Part shown: piece after piece, positions 33,275-45,206 of the stretch
Numbering within the stretch: position 1 is the first letter of the stretch
Layout: the number at the start of each line of letters is the position of its first letter
Origin: Pascua guehoae
Lineage: Eukaryota; Basidiomycota; Tremellomycetes; Trichosporonales; Trichosporonaceae
Direction of reading: 5' to 3'
Length of the DNA: 64,000 nt
Assembly: GCA_001600415.1 (NCBI GenBank)
Contig: BCJX01000013.1
Coordinates: 124,001 to 188,000 of the forward strand
Notes under the pieces: generated by a model
Databases searched by the model: none
Told to the model about the DNA's origin: nothing
Seen by the model: only the letters and a program-made list of their open reading frames with translations
Translations under genes and position numbers: made by a program

Positions 33275-35299
33275 ATGTCTCCTCTGTCCAGAGAACCCAC
33301 TAGCACCCGCACGAGCGTAAACCTCGTCAAGTCTGAACCCCTCCTCGACGACAAGCCCCTCTTCATCATCCAGAAGAATGTGGCATTTGTTGGCGAGCAA
33401 GGTGGAAATGGCGCAGCTGCCACCTACCAGCATGTGACTGGCGCTCCAGTCGAGACCCACAGCCCACTGGGCTACCACGTGGGTTTCTGGACAGCCGTGA
33501 GTCTCAACGTCACCATGTTGATCGGCACAGGTATCTTCTCTACGCGTGAGTACTCTTGGCAAACCTCTAGCTGACGGGCAGCTGCCAACATTCTCAGCCG
33601 TACTGGCTCGGTCGGTCTTGCCCTCTTCTACTGGGTGATTGGCCTCTTGATCTCCCTTGCTGGCATCTCGGTCTACCTGGAGCTTGCTTCATACTTCCCT
33701 TCACGCAGTGGCGGCGAGGTTGTCTACCTGGAGCAGGCGTACCCCAAGCCGAAGTATTTCTTCCCAATTGCCTGTGAGTAACCAACCGGGTCTTAGTGAG
33801 TTCCCACATCTAATACCACCCAGTCGCCTTCCAAACTGTTGTCCTCTCCTTTAGCTCTTCCAACGCTTTTGTCGTCGCCCAGTACATTTTCAAGATTACG
33901 AACCGCGACGGGACGGACTGGGAGCTCAAGGGCGTCGCTATCGCCGCCCTCACTCTAGTATCGCTCGTCATCATTGCCAATACGCGCCTGTCCATGACTC
34001 TGGTCAACGCCACAGCTGTCATCAAGGTCGCAACCCTCCTGTTCATTGCGTTTACTGGATTCGCAGTTCTGGGTGGCCGCTTCCCGACCAAGGTCGCCGA
34101 CCCACACGTGAACTTTCGCAACGCCTTCGAAGGCACTTCGTCGGACGGTTACAATCTCTCCAACGCGCTTGTGTCAATCATCTTTTCCTAGTATGTCAAT
34201 GTCCCAGGGATGAGACAGGAATTGACTTGTGAAAGCGGGGGGTCCACCAACAGTTTCAACCTTGCCAACGAGGTCAAGAACCCCATCCAGACCATCAGGC
34301 GGACGGCTAATACGGCTGTACTCATCGTGGCCGTCCTGTACATCCTTGTCAACATTGCCTACTTTGCTGCGCGTGAGTTCTTTCATTCCCACACGTAGTT
34401 GCTAACGGGACAAGTACCCAAAGCGGAGATCATCAAGTCGACTCAGGTCACTGCCACCCTCTATTTCCAGACACTGTTCGGAGAGAAGGCCGCCAAGGGT
34501 CTCACCATCCTTCCAGTCATTTCGGCCCTAGGCAATATGCTTGCAGTCTTCATCGGACACTCGCGGCAGGTACGCGAAATCGGACGCCAGGGTGTGCTTC
34601 CCTTCCCCAACTTCTTTACGTCTGTCCGGCCGTTTGGTACGCCAGCCGGCGCCCAGATCTTCACGTGGTTTGTTTCAGTCCTTATGGTTATCATTCCACC
34701 TGCCGGCTCGGCCTTCCAGTTTAGTGAGCCTACTTCCTTCCCCCAAGTCGAAGAGGGTCACTGACGCCCGCAGTCATCTCGTTGCAAAACTACCCGTCGT
34801 CATTCTTCCTTGCCCTTATGGCCTTTGGTCTATTCCTCATCCGTCGCCAGCGCAAGTACCTCGACCTCCCTCGTCCCGAGTATCGCAGCTGGACTGCCGT
34901 TGTCGTCTTCTACCTCGCCGCAAACATCTTCCTCATCGTCATGCCATGGGTGCCACCCAAGGCTGGGCTCAATAAGTCCGCATTTGGGTTCTTCTATGCC
35001 GCCTCGTCTCTCACCGGAATTGGCTTGTGAGTGTCATCGTGTCGCACTCTTCTTATTGTCACAGCATCTTCCTCTGCTACCTGTACTATATTCTTTGGGT
35101 AAAGGTTCTCCCGCGTTTGGGGCACTACGCCATCAGGTCGACTGTCGTCGAGAACAGGGGCGTGCTTTCAAACGCGCTCGTTCGAGTCCCCACGGCAGAC
35201 CTCGACGAGTGGGACGCCAAGCATGACCCGTCCGGCCGTTCCGTTGCCGAAAGGTCGGACGATGGGCAGTTTGACGACGGCGACAGCAACAAGGTCTAG
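33275..35299 (+). CDS. Amino-acid permease of the APC superfamily (LAT / Mup-like)
   Basis: Seven exons: join(33275..33545, 33582..33773, 33824..34190, 34236..34372, 34415..34723, 34774..35026, 35065..35299), 587 residues. After a polar N-terminal tail of about 75 residues, twelve hydrophobic helices follow. The first has MLIGTGIFSTPANIL, the family's GxGIF start. Others include WVIGLLISLAGISVYLELAS, IAALTLVSLVIIANT, VIKVATLLFIAFTGF and VLYILVNIAYF, and ASYFPSRSGGEVVYLEQA matches loop sequences of fungal LAT/methionine-permease-like proteins. The C-terminus is Asp/Ser-rich. It sits in the plasma membrane and takes up amino acids; the exact one is unknown. Its place beside an aminotransferase hints at joint use. 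Confidence 0.87.
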
Positions 35300-35533
35300 A
35301 GGTGGGACGAGGGGACAAAGTGGTGAATGCGCTTGTCCAACGCTTTGCTGGTCATCCACCCTGCCGCCTTTTTGCGAAGGAGTCAGTTCCCCCACCCCCC
35401 CCATCACGTCCGCAGCGGCTTAAGGCGCCGAAGAATCGGAGGGAAACGGATACATACGGGTCGATGAGTCTCCATGGCCTGGTGATCGCGGCGAGAAAGA
35501 TTGTAGTAGAACTCGGGTGCAAGGGGATCCTAA

Positions 35534-35912
35534 ATGAAGACTTTGACATACTGTGAGGAATGCACTGTGGACGGCACGCTACCTCTGATCATTTTGTCCT
35601 GCGGACACCCGCTTACCAGAGTAATGTACTGGCAATGCGAGGGCAAGTCTTTCTGGGAATTCACCCTCCCGCCCTCTCGTCATAGACGTCGCCAATCCCG
35701 ACCCCAGCTTCACGCGGCATGTTTACGAAAAGTCTCTTATTGACCACCAGTTGTTCACCTCCTGGTAGGGCAATGGTGGCGTCATGATCGACAATGGTAG
35801 CTACTGCCTCGATGTACCAGATGGTAACTTTAAGGAGGGCACGCACCTTCAGTGGTTCCCTTGCGCTGGCGACTACAACAACGAGCAGGTTACCAGCGCC
35901 GGAGCGCATTGA
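35534..35912 (+). pseudogene. Remnant of a lectin-like (beta-trefoil type) secreted protein
   Basis: Three pieces resemble the intact gene at 36741: a Cys-containing start (CTVDGTLPLI, then YWQCEGKSFWEF), a middle in the next frame (LVIDVANPD) and an end (YCLDVPDG with LQWFPC). A one-base shift near 35675 and a TAG near 35767 break the frame and no GT-AG intron explains them. The signal peptide is not found. The C-x-D...QW..C pattern is like one lobe of a ricin-type beta-trefoil, but the match is weak. Confidence 0.5.
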
Positions 35913-36655
35913 ACACACGCACGTTTACCATCTCAGAGACGAAAATAAATCTCGGAAAGGTTTAGCGCGCTGGGGATCGCATTGACCCGGCATTCGGCAC
36001 TACGCACGCTTTTCAAATGCTGGTCCACTAGTTCACTTTCATCGGGACGGAGACCGAAGCTGAAACAATAGAGCAATGCGTTTCACGTTTGGATGCACAG
36101 CCCTAGTCGTACTAAGGAATGCAGTTTTAGTAGTCCCGTCAAACATATGTGCAAGAGGGGGCCTCATCGTACCAAGACGCAACCTCCGTAACACAGCCTC
36201 CTTCATCGCCTTTCGCGAACCCCCCCCCCCCCCCCTGCCGTTCAAGAGTCGTGCTATTAAGAGGAGGAATGGTTTAATGTCTGTTCCACCTTCCCAACAC
36301 ATATCTCTCAACCCCCTCACGCTTGCTGCAAGGTCGCTATTTCAGTATCAGCATGACCACCCCTTGTATCAGAACTTGCACCCCCTTGCCCCCACAGCTT
36401 TGCAAAACACTCTGCCAATCCGCGTACCTTGGATGAGCTGAGGCCCTCGAAAGCAAGAATGGGGCAGAAGGGGATGTGGATTGAGGCAGTGCCGCACTGG
36501 CTGTGTGGTGCGGACCAAGGCAGTGTGGTGTGGATCGAGGCAGTGTGGTGTGGGCAGAGGCAGTGTTTCCGCTGTAACCAGACACAGTCATTCGACGACG
36601 TGCCCAAGGCGCACGTCACTCAAAAAAACTTGACACAACCCAGCTACGAGAAAGG
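35913..36655. other. Intergenic region with poly-C run
   Basis: Between the lectin-like remnant and the intact paralogue. A run of about 14 C lies near 36221-36236, and a GGCAGTG-rich stretch (36490-36560) repeats GAGGCAGTGTGGTGTGG-like units. No gene is seen. Confidence 0.4.
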
Positions 36656-36663
36656 CATAAATA
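36656..36663 (+). promoter_or_regulatory. TATA-like box (CATAAATA)
   Basis: CATAAATA about 80 nt before the ATG at 36741 suits a core promoter element. Confidence 0.3.
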
Positions 36664-36740
36664 CTCCGAGCCTCAATGGGAGCTTTCTCAACAGCTCTCA
36701 CCCCACACTCAACGACAAACACCTCAGTCCCAACTTTGAC

Positions 36741-37249
36741 ATGGTCGCTTTCATCGTCGCCACTACCCTCATTGCAGGTCTCGCTCAGGCGGTGAGTAGG
36801 AAGGTCACAGACTCGTCACCACTAACAGATAGAAAAAACTCCACCCTATCAACTTCCGCGACCTGTGCGTTGGCCCCGAGGACGGCTGGAATGGCGCGAC
36901 CGTGACCCTCCAGCCATGTGACAATGCGATCACCGATATCGAGCAGGCGTTTTGGCCGAACGGCTCGACTTTCTGGCGATTCCCTAACGCTGAGGGCCGC
37001 GTCCTCGAAATAGTCGATGGCGACGAAAACTCTCTCCCGCAGATTTACGACTATGACTGGCGGGACCTAGATAACATCTTCTTCACTCTCCACCACGTCT
37101 ATCCTCGCGACGCCGATGTCCTCACCCAGATTGCCCACGGCGACGTATGTTTAGAAGCTACGGTCACGGACAGCAAACTTTATACCCTTCGGTGGTCCCC
37201 GTGCGAAGACAATAGGGATATGTTCCAGTTGTTCAACTATCATGACTAG
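36741..37249 (+). CDS. Secreted lectin-like (beta-trefoil type) small protein
   Basis: The model is join(36741..36791, 36833..37249), 155 residues. Exon 1 encodes a signal peptide (MVAFIVATTLIAGLAQA) that ends at the intron. The acceptor at 36831-36832 was chosen because the earlier AG at 36827 would give the wrong frame. The mature protein has LCVGPEDGWNGATVTLQPCDN and, near the end, VCLEATVTDSKLYTLRWSPC followed by NRDMFQLF, a recurring C-L...L-W..C....Q.F pattern like ricin-B type lectin lobes. This family assignment is tentative. It would be secreted and may bind sugars. A broken paralogue lies 0.8 kb upstream. Confidence 0.65.
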
Positions 37250-37867
37250 CCAAATGAAAATCTCTCGCCCATGCTGCAGTGAAAGAGTGCAAGAGCGTTT
37301 GCTCACAGAGTAAAGTTCTCCTCTGAGACTTTGGGTTTCTTTCCGTCTCCAACGTTCCTTCGTCCAGGTCAAATAAGACTTTTGCTGCCACTGTATCCCA
37401 CATCTCATGCTTTTGGACCTACCGGTTGAGGTTTCTCACAGAGTTTCACACTAGTGTGCGTTTTCCTATTGCCTGACGCGTCTCGAGGCGCGTTCATTTG
37501 CGGGCGTATCAATCACGTGATTTTGATGCAACAAGTACGTGTGTTAGCGCGCACAAACATGGCTTACTAAATTCAGGGTCCAAGGATACACAACGGAAGC
37601 AATTCTCGGAAGGTGTCGGCATGGTGCCATGTTTCGGCCGATAACACGACGCGCTATCTGATAAAAAATCCCCCACAACACCCCCATGTTGTCTTGGCCC
37701 AACTCGGACCTCTCGGGCGACGCGGACCTCGCCATTCTCGCTGGGCCTTTCTACAGCAGACCCATCACACCTCACCCCACCCCATCCCTTACTTAGACCA
37801 ACTTTGTAGCGCGCTCTCCACCTTGACTCACCCCACACTTGATGTCTTGACAACTACTCTATCCGCC
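37250..37867. other. Intergenic region, nothing seen
   Basis: About 620 bp before the ferric-reductase-type gene. The in-frame sequence just upstream of 37868 is open but lacks an earlier convincing start. Confidence 0.4.
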
Positions 37868-40390
37868 ATGCCGCAACACCCAAGAGCCTGGCTTGAAGCC
37901 GTATCCTTGCCCGCCGCTGTGGTGCGTCAAGATACCCGCCCACAATGGAAGCAGAGCAAGTCGTCGCTATCCGGAGAGCAAGGCGCCTGCTTTTCGGCCT
38001 GCATGTACCCCCTCAATCAAGTAGCTTTCGCAGACGTCGAGGCTGGGCCAATTTGGGCCGGCCGCATCAAGTCGGACGCGTACACGACGTCCATTGCGGC
38101 GTGCATGGGCGTCTACTGCAACGACGACGAGATTGCCGCTGGTTGGGAGCGCTTTGACGGGTTCCGCCACTTTGGCGCCAACGACACCGAACTCCCGCCC
38201 TTCGAGACCGTCCTCTCCCGCATCGAAGACATGTCCGCCGTCCCCGTGGTCGACGTCATGTCGCCGCCTGGGATGACTTATAACGACACAATCCTTATTA
38301 CCAAGCAAAATTACGACGACGGGCTTCACACCGAGGTAAGTTTTCAGTCTCTCAAACACGGCTCTTGGGCTGACTCTTCAGCTCGCATTCGGAAAGACAG
38401 CCTGGTTCCACGACGCCTTTGGTGCCACCATGTTTGCATTACTTGCCCTCATGGTTTTCATCGGCATTGCAAACCGAGTCTTGGCGTACCTCGGTCAATC
38501 GTCCAGGAGAACGCTTAGCAAGAACGCAGAGGGTGACTCGCTTGCCACAATTTCACCAGGCGCCATTTGGCCACGTGCATTTACTTGGTACCAGCGCCAC
38601 ATTGGCACGCCGGCCCTCTTCGGCCGCCACCACGTCCAACCATGGGGCATCCTGTCTATCCCAACCCGCCTCCAAGGTATCATTGTGCGTAGCCACCATC
38701 ATTACCCACCATCGCTGACCACGTCCAGATCTTTGTCTACGTTTCCCTCAACGTATGGTTCGCCCTCATCAAGTATGATGTCTTCTACAACAACTTTATC
38801 TGGTATGGAAGGCGCGACCTGCAGCTCTCGCGCTACGTGGCAGACCGTACTGGTGTCATGTCCTTTTACAACATGGTCCTTTTATGGCTGCTAGCCGGAC
38901 GCAACGACTTCCTCATCTGGCTCACAGGGTGGTCCTTCCGTAAGTTGTTTGAGGCACTTGAGACTTTTGCTGACACTTTAGAATCCCTCAACATCTTCCA
39001 CCGCTGGACAGCCCGTGTGACCACTGTGCAAGCCCTTGTTCACACTGCGTACGTTCTGTTTTACTTTTACCCTGATCCGGTCTAACACCGCAGCTGCTTT
39101 GTCTGGATCAAGTGGGGCTACTTCTTCGACATGATGCACAAGGACTACTGGCACGCTGGCGTCCACGTGAGTTTCGCATCAACCCACCAGAGCTGACCAG
39201 CAGGCCATGGGAGCCATGTTTCTGCTACTCCCACTGTCCATTCTCCCAATCCGTCAGCGCTTCTACGAGGCATTCTTACTCATCCACATTTTCCTGTCCG
39301 TCATCGTCCTCTTCATGCTGTGGGCCCATGTCCACTTGATCCGGCGGCAGTACCTTCCTTTTGTCCAGGCTTGTATTGTCATTTGGGTGAGTCCTTCCTT
39401 AAATACTTGCGGGTATCACCTAACGCCTAGGCCTTCGACCGCATCCTGCGCTTGGTGCGAGTAGTCGCGCTCTCGTACAAGACCATGGGCTCGACCAACA
39501 CTGTCGCATCCATCAAGGCAAGCGACCCGGGCCTCATCCGTGTCTCGGTCCGCTCGTCCATCCCTCTCCAGCCCCGTCCGGGAGACTACTACTTTTTATA
39601 CTCGCCTCGCTCACTGGCGCCGTGGGAAAACCACCCATTCTCCCTTGCCTCGTGGGAGCAGCATGCGGGTGGTACGACGCTCCACTTCCTCATCTCGCCC
39701 TTCAACGGTTGGACGGGTCGTCTTCGCCGGCGCATCCAACGTGTCAACGGTGGAGCCAAGATGCGAATCCTCCTCGAGGGACCGTACGGGCACGGGAACG
39801 AAGGTGTCGTCGATTCGTTTGACCACATTCTCCTCGTCGCCGGCGGGTCAGGCATTGCCGCCATGTTGCCGTACATGTTCTACCTCTCGCACTCCGAGCG
39901 CAAGCACCGCATCACCGTCATCTGGACGGTCCGCAACGCCGAGTACGCCGCCGACGTTCTCCGCAACGAACTTTCAGAAGACAAGATCGGCCACGTCGAC
40001 TTGCGAATCTTCCTCACGAAGCAAGATCCTACGGCAGCACGCCAACTGCTGCAGGCTGTGGGCAAGGGTGACCCCGATGCGGCTTTGACATCTACCGAAG
40101 ACACGCCATTGCTCGCTACTGCTGAATCCCGGCCACGGTATCTGGCTCTGGATGGCGAGAACGGCACCTCGGTCGGACCCACGCTCGTATCTGGCCGTCC
40201 AGATATGCGTGACGTCCTCCGCGCTGAGCTCGACAACCTGACCGGCGGTGAACGCCTGGCAGTGCTGGCGTGCGGCCCAGGTACGATGATGGACGATATT
40301 CGCCAAGCTACCGCCGAGTCGTATGGGACGGGGATGGGAAAGGTAGACGCATCTCGGTTGCAGTACTTTGAAGAGGCCCATACCTGGTAG
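37868..40390 (+). CDS. Ferric-reductase-type transmembrane NADPH oxidoreductase
   Basis: Seven exons: join(37868..38335, 38382..38684, 38729..38939, 38982..39048, 39094..39166, 39201..39386, 39431..40390), 755 residues. The order fits fungal FRE proteins: an N-terminal extracellular region with Cys pairs (CFSACM, CMGVYC), a membrane part with haem-ligand-type His (NIFHRWTARV, WAHVHLI) from about residue 170 to 430, then an FAD domain (HPFSLAS near 504, GPYG near 553), and NADPH-binding motifs (GGSGIA near 574, CGPGTMMDD near 715). It reduces ferric or cupric ions at the plasma membrane. The N-terminus has no clear signal peptide; the true start may lie in a missed upstream exon. A small alternative acceptor (39204) exists for exon 6. 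Confidence 0.87.
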
Positions 40391-40640
40391 ATTGGAATAG
40401 AGATTGTATTGTACTAGGTAATAGAAGCTTGCATGCCTTGAATGAATTGTGAATGACCCTCGAAGGGGAGCGAGCAGGAGCGAACGCAGTTAGGGAGTGA
40501 ATGAGGTCAGGACAAGGTCCAGGCTTGTGTGAGCAACTCAGTTCGAGTGGCAGCGCCACAGGGTTTCATTACTTCTTTCATTGGACACACTGCAAGCTCT
40601 GTTCGAAACTACAACCAAATACTCCCACACCCGTGTAACG

Positions 40641-42464
40641 CTACCAGTTGATGACCTTTGAATAGTATGAAGCACCGCTCGCCCTCAGCTTCTTGCCCCA
40701 CTTGACCATGGCGAACGCCGTCAGGTTGAGCGCGGTCGCAATGCAGGCAGCGGAAATGGCAAAGTTGCGGAAACCCCAGTCGAACGCCCATGGAGTGATA
40801 GCCTTTGCAGTGTTAGTACTCGTTCCAGGACTGTCAAGTTTGGCACACTCACATAGTTGAACCCAAACGTAAAGCACATTCCAACGAGAATGAGACTGAG
40901 GAGGTAGGGAGCCGCCTGCTGGACGTCTGCACGTGGACCCTCCTGTTCGTCTGGGTGGATGCCATGGAAAGAGTCGAACGCGTACGTGATTGAAAGAAGA
41001 GTCGCAAGGGGACCAGCGACGGTGAGAATGAATTCGCCCGCGACGAATACCATCCAGTGCGCGCCATAGTACGGTCCGAGACCAACCATGAGGAGACCAA
41101 ATGGCGAAAGGATTGTTGGGACAATGTAGAGCTTGAGCTTGTGCTCCGCCTCGGAGACACCAGAATTCTTGCGAGCTTGTAAGATTGTAAACCTGTCGGA
41201 AATCCATCCGCCGCAGATTGCACCAGGAATAATAGCCAACAGTGGAGAAATAAAGGTGAGGCCGACCATGTTGGGACGGAAATTGTAGGGCGTTTCAGAA
41301 AGCACGCCCGAGGAGAGAGCGGCCATTGCTGTTGGTCAGCGCGATGAAGAAGCCGGTGCGTACGAACCATTATAAAAGATTTGGTAAATTCCAAACATCA
41401 TACCACACCAGAGAATGATTGGAAGACGGAGCATAGCGAGTGGTTGTAGGACGCCTCGAAGCAGGATACCCCCAGCGTATGGCGAAATCTTGAACAGTTG
41501 GAATGGCTTTGGGCCCTTCCATGGCGAAACGATGCGGTCGTAACTGTGAACCTCCTGCGCCGCCTCGGTGACTGCGACAGAGTTTGCCAAACCCTTTTCC
41601 TTGACGTCCGAGTCTTCTAGTGGGGACGTCGGGTTGTTCCCGAGTGTGGAGGTGTGGTCAACAGACATGCGGTGGCTGATGGAAGCACCACGTGCAGGAG
41701 CAGCAGGGCGGGGGCGGTTGAAGTTTGTCTCTTCCAAGAATACAAAGAGGAAGATGGAAACGAGGATGGAGAAGCCGCCGGCGAGGTAAGGGGGGCCCTT
41801 CCATCCAAGACCGTCGTAAATAAAGCCCGACATGACGGGTGCGACGAGTGCGCCGCCATAAGTGGCTGCAATGTAGATGCCGAATGGAAGAGCGCGCTCG
41901 TGGTAGAAGAACTGTGCGGGCTGTTAGAGACGGTAGACCTGGGGACGTGCTGTCACTCACCACGTCAGACAAGGCAGCCTCGGGTGCTACAAACAGCGGG
42001 CTCAGAATAAAGCCGTTGACAATACAGAGGCCGATCCACTGGCTGTTGGTGCGGACACCCGACAGGGCAAACGGAAAGACGCACGCGGCCAGAGCGCTGA
42101 AGATGAACACGGGCCGCTTTCCGATGGCCAACGTGAGAGGAAGGGTAAAGAGCGCGCCGACAGCCTCAATCAAGTAGAAGAAGCCGACTCCAGTATTGAT
42201 TTGAGCGAGGCTTAGGCCAGTGGCTTCCGAGAGCGGCCCATAGATGGGATAGAGGCAGCCGGCGTTGAAGCAGACTGAAATGACGTATACGACCAGACAG
42301 GCCGTCTGGAGCCATTTCCGCCTCTGTGACCAATTGAGCGGGTCCTCGGGGTCATCGCTTGGCTTGGGTACGAGCGTAAAGTTGTTGTTGCCACTCGCCT
42401 CTGCGGCCTCGTCGAGAATGACAGTGGTGCCAGGGACGTCGAGCCGGTCCTTGATGTCGGCCAT
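40641..42464 (-). CDS. MFS transporter (fungal drug/proton antiporter type)
   Basis: Four exons: complement(join(40641..40802, 40853..41328, 41368..41911, 41961..42464)), 561 residues. The N-terminal tail ends in DPEDPLNWSQRRKW, a hallmark of fungal MFS exporters of the DHA1-like type. About twelve helices follow, with a long polar central loop (SISHRMSVDHTSTLG region, residues 240-300) between the two six-helix halves. Helix pieces include LVVYVISVCFNAGCLYPIYG and LLAIIPGAICGGWISDRF, which carries the GGWISDRF loop. It would move a small molecule across the plasma membrane. It converges on the ferric-reductase gene (250 bp) and diverges from the amidohydrolase. Confidence 0.85.
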
Positions 42465-43101
42465 TGTGTTGGATGATGGGCAACGGTCGACCAATGCTCG
42501 ATCCTCTTATGTGAATCTCACTGGCTCTTGACTGGCCGCTTTCCATCTCATGACCTCCACCTTTGACGTCCACTTCCATACTCTTACTTTGGTCTGACGG
42601 CCGTAACGAGGTGTTCGGCGTAGTGGATCTCATGCCGGTGCCTAGGAGCCGTGGGCAATTGTTGCACCAACAGCAGGCAAGAGATAGCCGCGGATACGGG
42701 GCTGTGGCCAGACCACCGTCGTCCCGCATGTTACTGCTCCTAGGCACCTCCGCACAGACGAGCTGTCAGCCCCTAGATTGCGGCGTGGTGTGTAACCACA
42801 ATCCTCGGTAGCTGGAGGTTGGCAGCATGAATAGACGCCGGTTCCAGTTTGGCCCCGCTTAGCGATGTGGGCTACTCTCGCTTAACATCATTGTGGAGCA
42901 GAGACCATTGTGGGTATTTGTATTTACCCGTGTGGGTGATAAGATACGGCTGAATGTGCCATTTAGCTTCGGGGTTGTGTTCGGCAGTGTTGTTAGCACA
43001 GATCCGCTTGGCCGCGGGTGTGTGCACAAATGTCGGCTCTGTTCTCAATGATAGCCGCATCGTTGCATTCGTCCCATCTTACTCTACTCACACTCCTACT
43101 C
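42465..43101. other. Divergent intergenic region of MFS and amidohydrolase
   Basis: About 640 bp. No gene; presumably both promoters. Confidence 0.4.
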
Positions 43102-44786
43102 ATGCGTCTATTCAACAACGGCCGTATTTTCACGTCCGCAGACGGCGATTCGACTCTGCACGATGCCCTCGTTACCGACGGTGACAAGGTCGTGTTCGTC
43201 GGCAGCAACGACGAGGCTGCACGTCGAGCAGGTGTGCGTCACTTCAAGCACTTTGGAGGCTGACGATGCAGAATGATGCAGACGTGATCGACTTGCAAGG
43301 GGACGTGGTGCTCCCGGGCATTATCGATGGACACATCCACCTGGTCCACTTTGGTCGTGCGCTCACCAAGGTCGAGTGCCTTGGAAAGTCTGCAAAGGAA
43401 ATCCAAGAGGCAATGAAAGCGGCGCGTGCGGCCAACCCGGACGCCAAGTTGATCCTTGGCAAGTCGTTTCTATACGACGCGTTGGGGGAGAAGCCGCACC
43501 GATCCATCTTGGACGAGGCCGTGCCCGACATTCCCGTCATTATCGACTCTATGGATTTGCACAGCTCGTGGGTCAACACTGCGGCCCTCAAGGCCATGGG
43601 ACTTACGCGCGACACGCCCGACCCCAAGGGCGGAGAGTTTGTGCGCGACGAGAACGGCGACCTGAGTGGCCACTTGCTCGAGACAGCACACTTTGACAAT
43701 ACGTGGCCGTTTGTCGCCAACCTGACCAGTCTGGAGGACCGGTTGCAAATGCTCGACGACGCGTTCAATGCGCTTCTCGCATCGGGTATCACGGGCGGAA
43801 TCGAGATGGCTCTTACGATCGAAGACCTTGAAGCGCTCGAGGCGTACTACAAGCGAGACGGCTCATTGCCACTCCGCATCTCGGCTCATTGGCTCATGAT
43901 GCCCGAGGGGGACGACGAATCGCGTGCAGAACAGGTCCGGAAAGCAGCTGGCCACCGTGATCGACTCGCATCCATGGCACCGTGGCTCCGCGTGGTCGGT
44001 ATCAAGATTATTAGCGACGGCGTCGTGGACAGCTGCACTGCGTATCTCAAAGACCCGTACCCAAATGGTGCCAACCCTGGCCCCATCTGGCCAGGAGACG
44101 AGCTCTCGAAAGTGGTCGTCCTCGCCGACTCGCTTGACTTGCAAATCGCCGTCCACGCCCTGGGCGATGCAGCGTCCGAGCAGGCCCTGGACGCATTCGA
44201 GGACGCGATCGCAGCCAACGGTCCACGCGAGTCTCGCACGCACCGCATCGAGCACCTCGAGGTCGTGACAAAGGAGAGCGTTGCGCGTCTCGCCCGCCTT
44301 GGCGTCACCGCTTCGCTTCAGCCTGTCCACGCCGACCCGCTGTATGCGCAAAACTGGTGGGAGCAGCTCGGTTCGGACGCGCGGTGCGACCGTGGCTTCC
44401 CCTGGTCTGAATTTGTCGACGCCAAGGCCAAGATTGCGTTTGGGTCTGACGCACCCGTCGCACCGCACGACCCCCTTCCCAATATTTACACTGCGGGTAC
44501 GCGCCAGTCAAGTGTCAACCCGAAACTCGAGCCCTCAAGCGACCCCCGCATCAAGGCGCTTGAGCGGTTCTGCGTAAAGCTCGAGGACAGCATCAGGTAC
44601 TATACAGCCGGGTGCGCACAGTCGATTCGCAGCGAGCACGAGGTCGGCACGCTCGAGCCTGGAAAATCGGCCGATTTTTGCATCCTCAACATTGACCCCT
44701 TCCGCGACGGCGTGGAGAGTCTCAAGGAGGCACAAAAGGCGGTACGGGAGACATGGGTGGCGGGCAAGCAGGTCTTCAAGGCGTAG
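43102..44786 (+). CDS. Amidohydrolase family protein (YtcJ-like, PF07969 type)
   Basis: The model is join(43102..43233, 43272..44786), 548 residues. The short first exon gives the N-terminal beta-sandwich start (MRLFNNGRIFTS), and the 38-nt intron (GTGCGT, acceptor GATGCAG) keeps phase. The metal-binding HxH is in DGHIHLVHFGRAL near residue 65; further His are in VHALGDAA and RIEHLE, and Asp in FGSDAPV, all metal ligands of this superfamily. The C-terminus returns to the sandwich domain (GTLEPGKSADFCILNIDPF). These enzymes hydrolyse C-N bonds in diverse small molecules. It shares a divergent promoter with the MFS transporter, so the two may serve one compound. Confidence 0.88.
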
Positions 44787-45206
44787 GCTGCATGGGAGAG
44801 TGTCGTAGGTAGTTGCTTTCGGGCGAGTATGAATCGCAGGTACCGTTGCTGGCCAGAGATTCGCCCTCTGGAGTTCTCTGCTCGACCTCGGCGTCCAAAC
44901 TTCCTGCCGCGCCAACAGTCACGCAGGAGAGATTACGGAAGCTTTGGTGCCTGTGCCTGCGATATTAGGTTTACTCTCCACCAGGTACGGTCGTTGAGGA
45001 ATGCCGTCAAGCATGGCCTGGGAACTAACCAAATGGACACTTGGGCACGATGATCACCGAGCATCGACAGCATCCGTCGAACGTTCTACGAGATGAAGTG
45101 GGAGTCCTAACAACTCACCGAGTGATCTTTTCCTCATCCTGACCTTATCCTCACCGTGGGTGTACGCGGCCAAAGTGTCCCTCCTCTGACCAAGCAGTTG
45201 ACCATC

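Noticed and set aside
16700..37487. Shared 17-nt sequence at 16700-16716 and 37471-37487
   Set aside because: A single 17-mer match in 64 kb can occur by chance and the flanks do not match.
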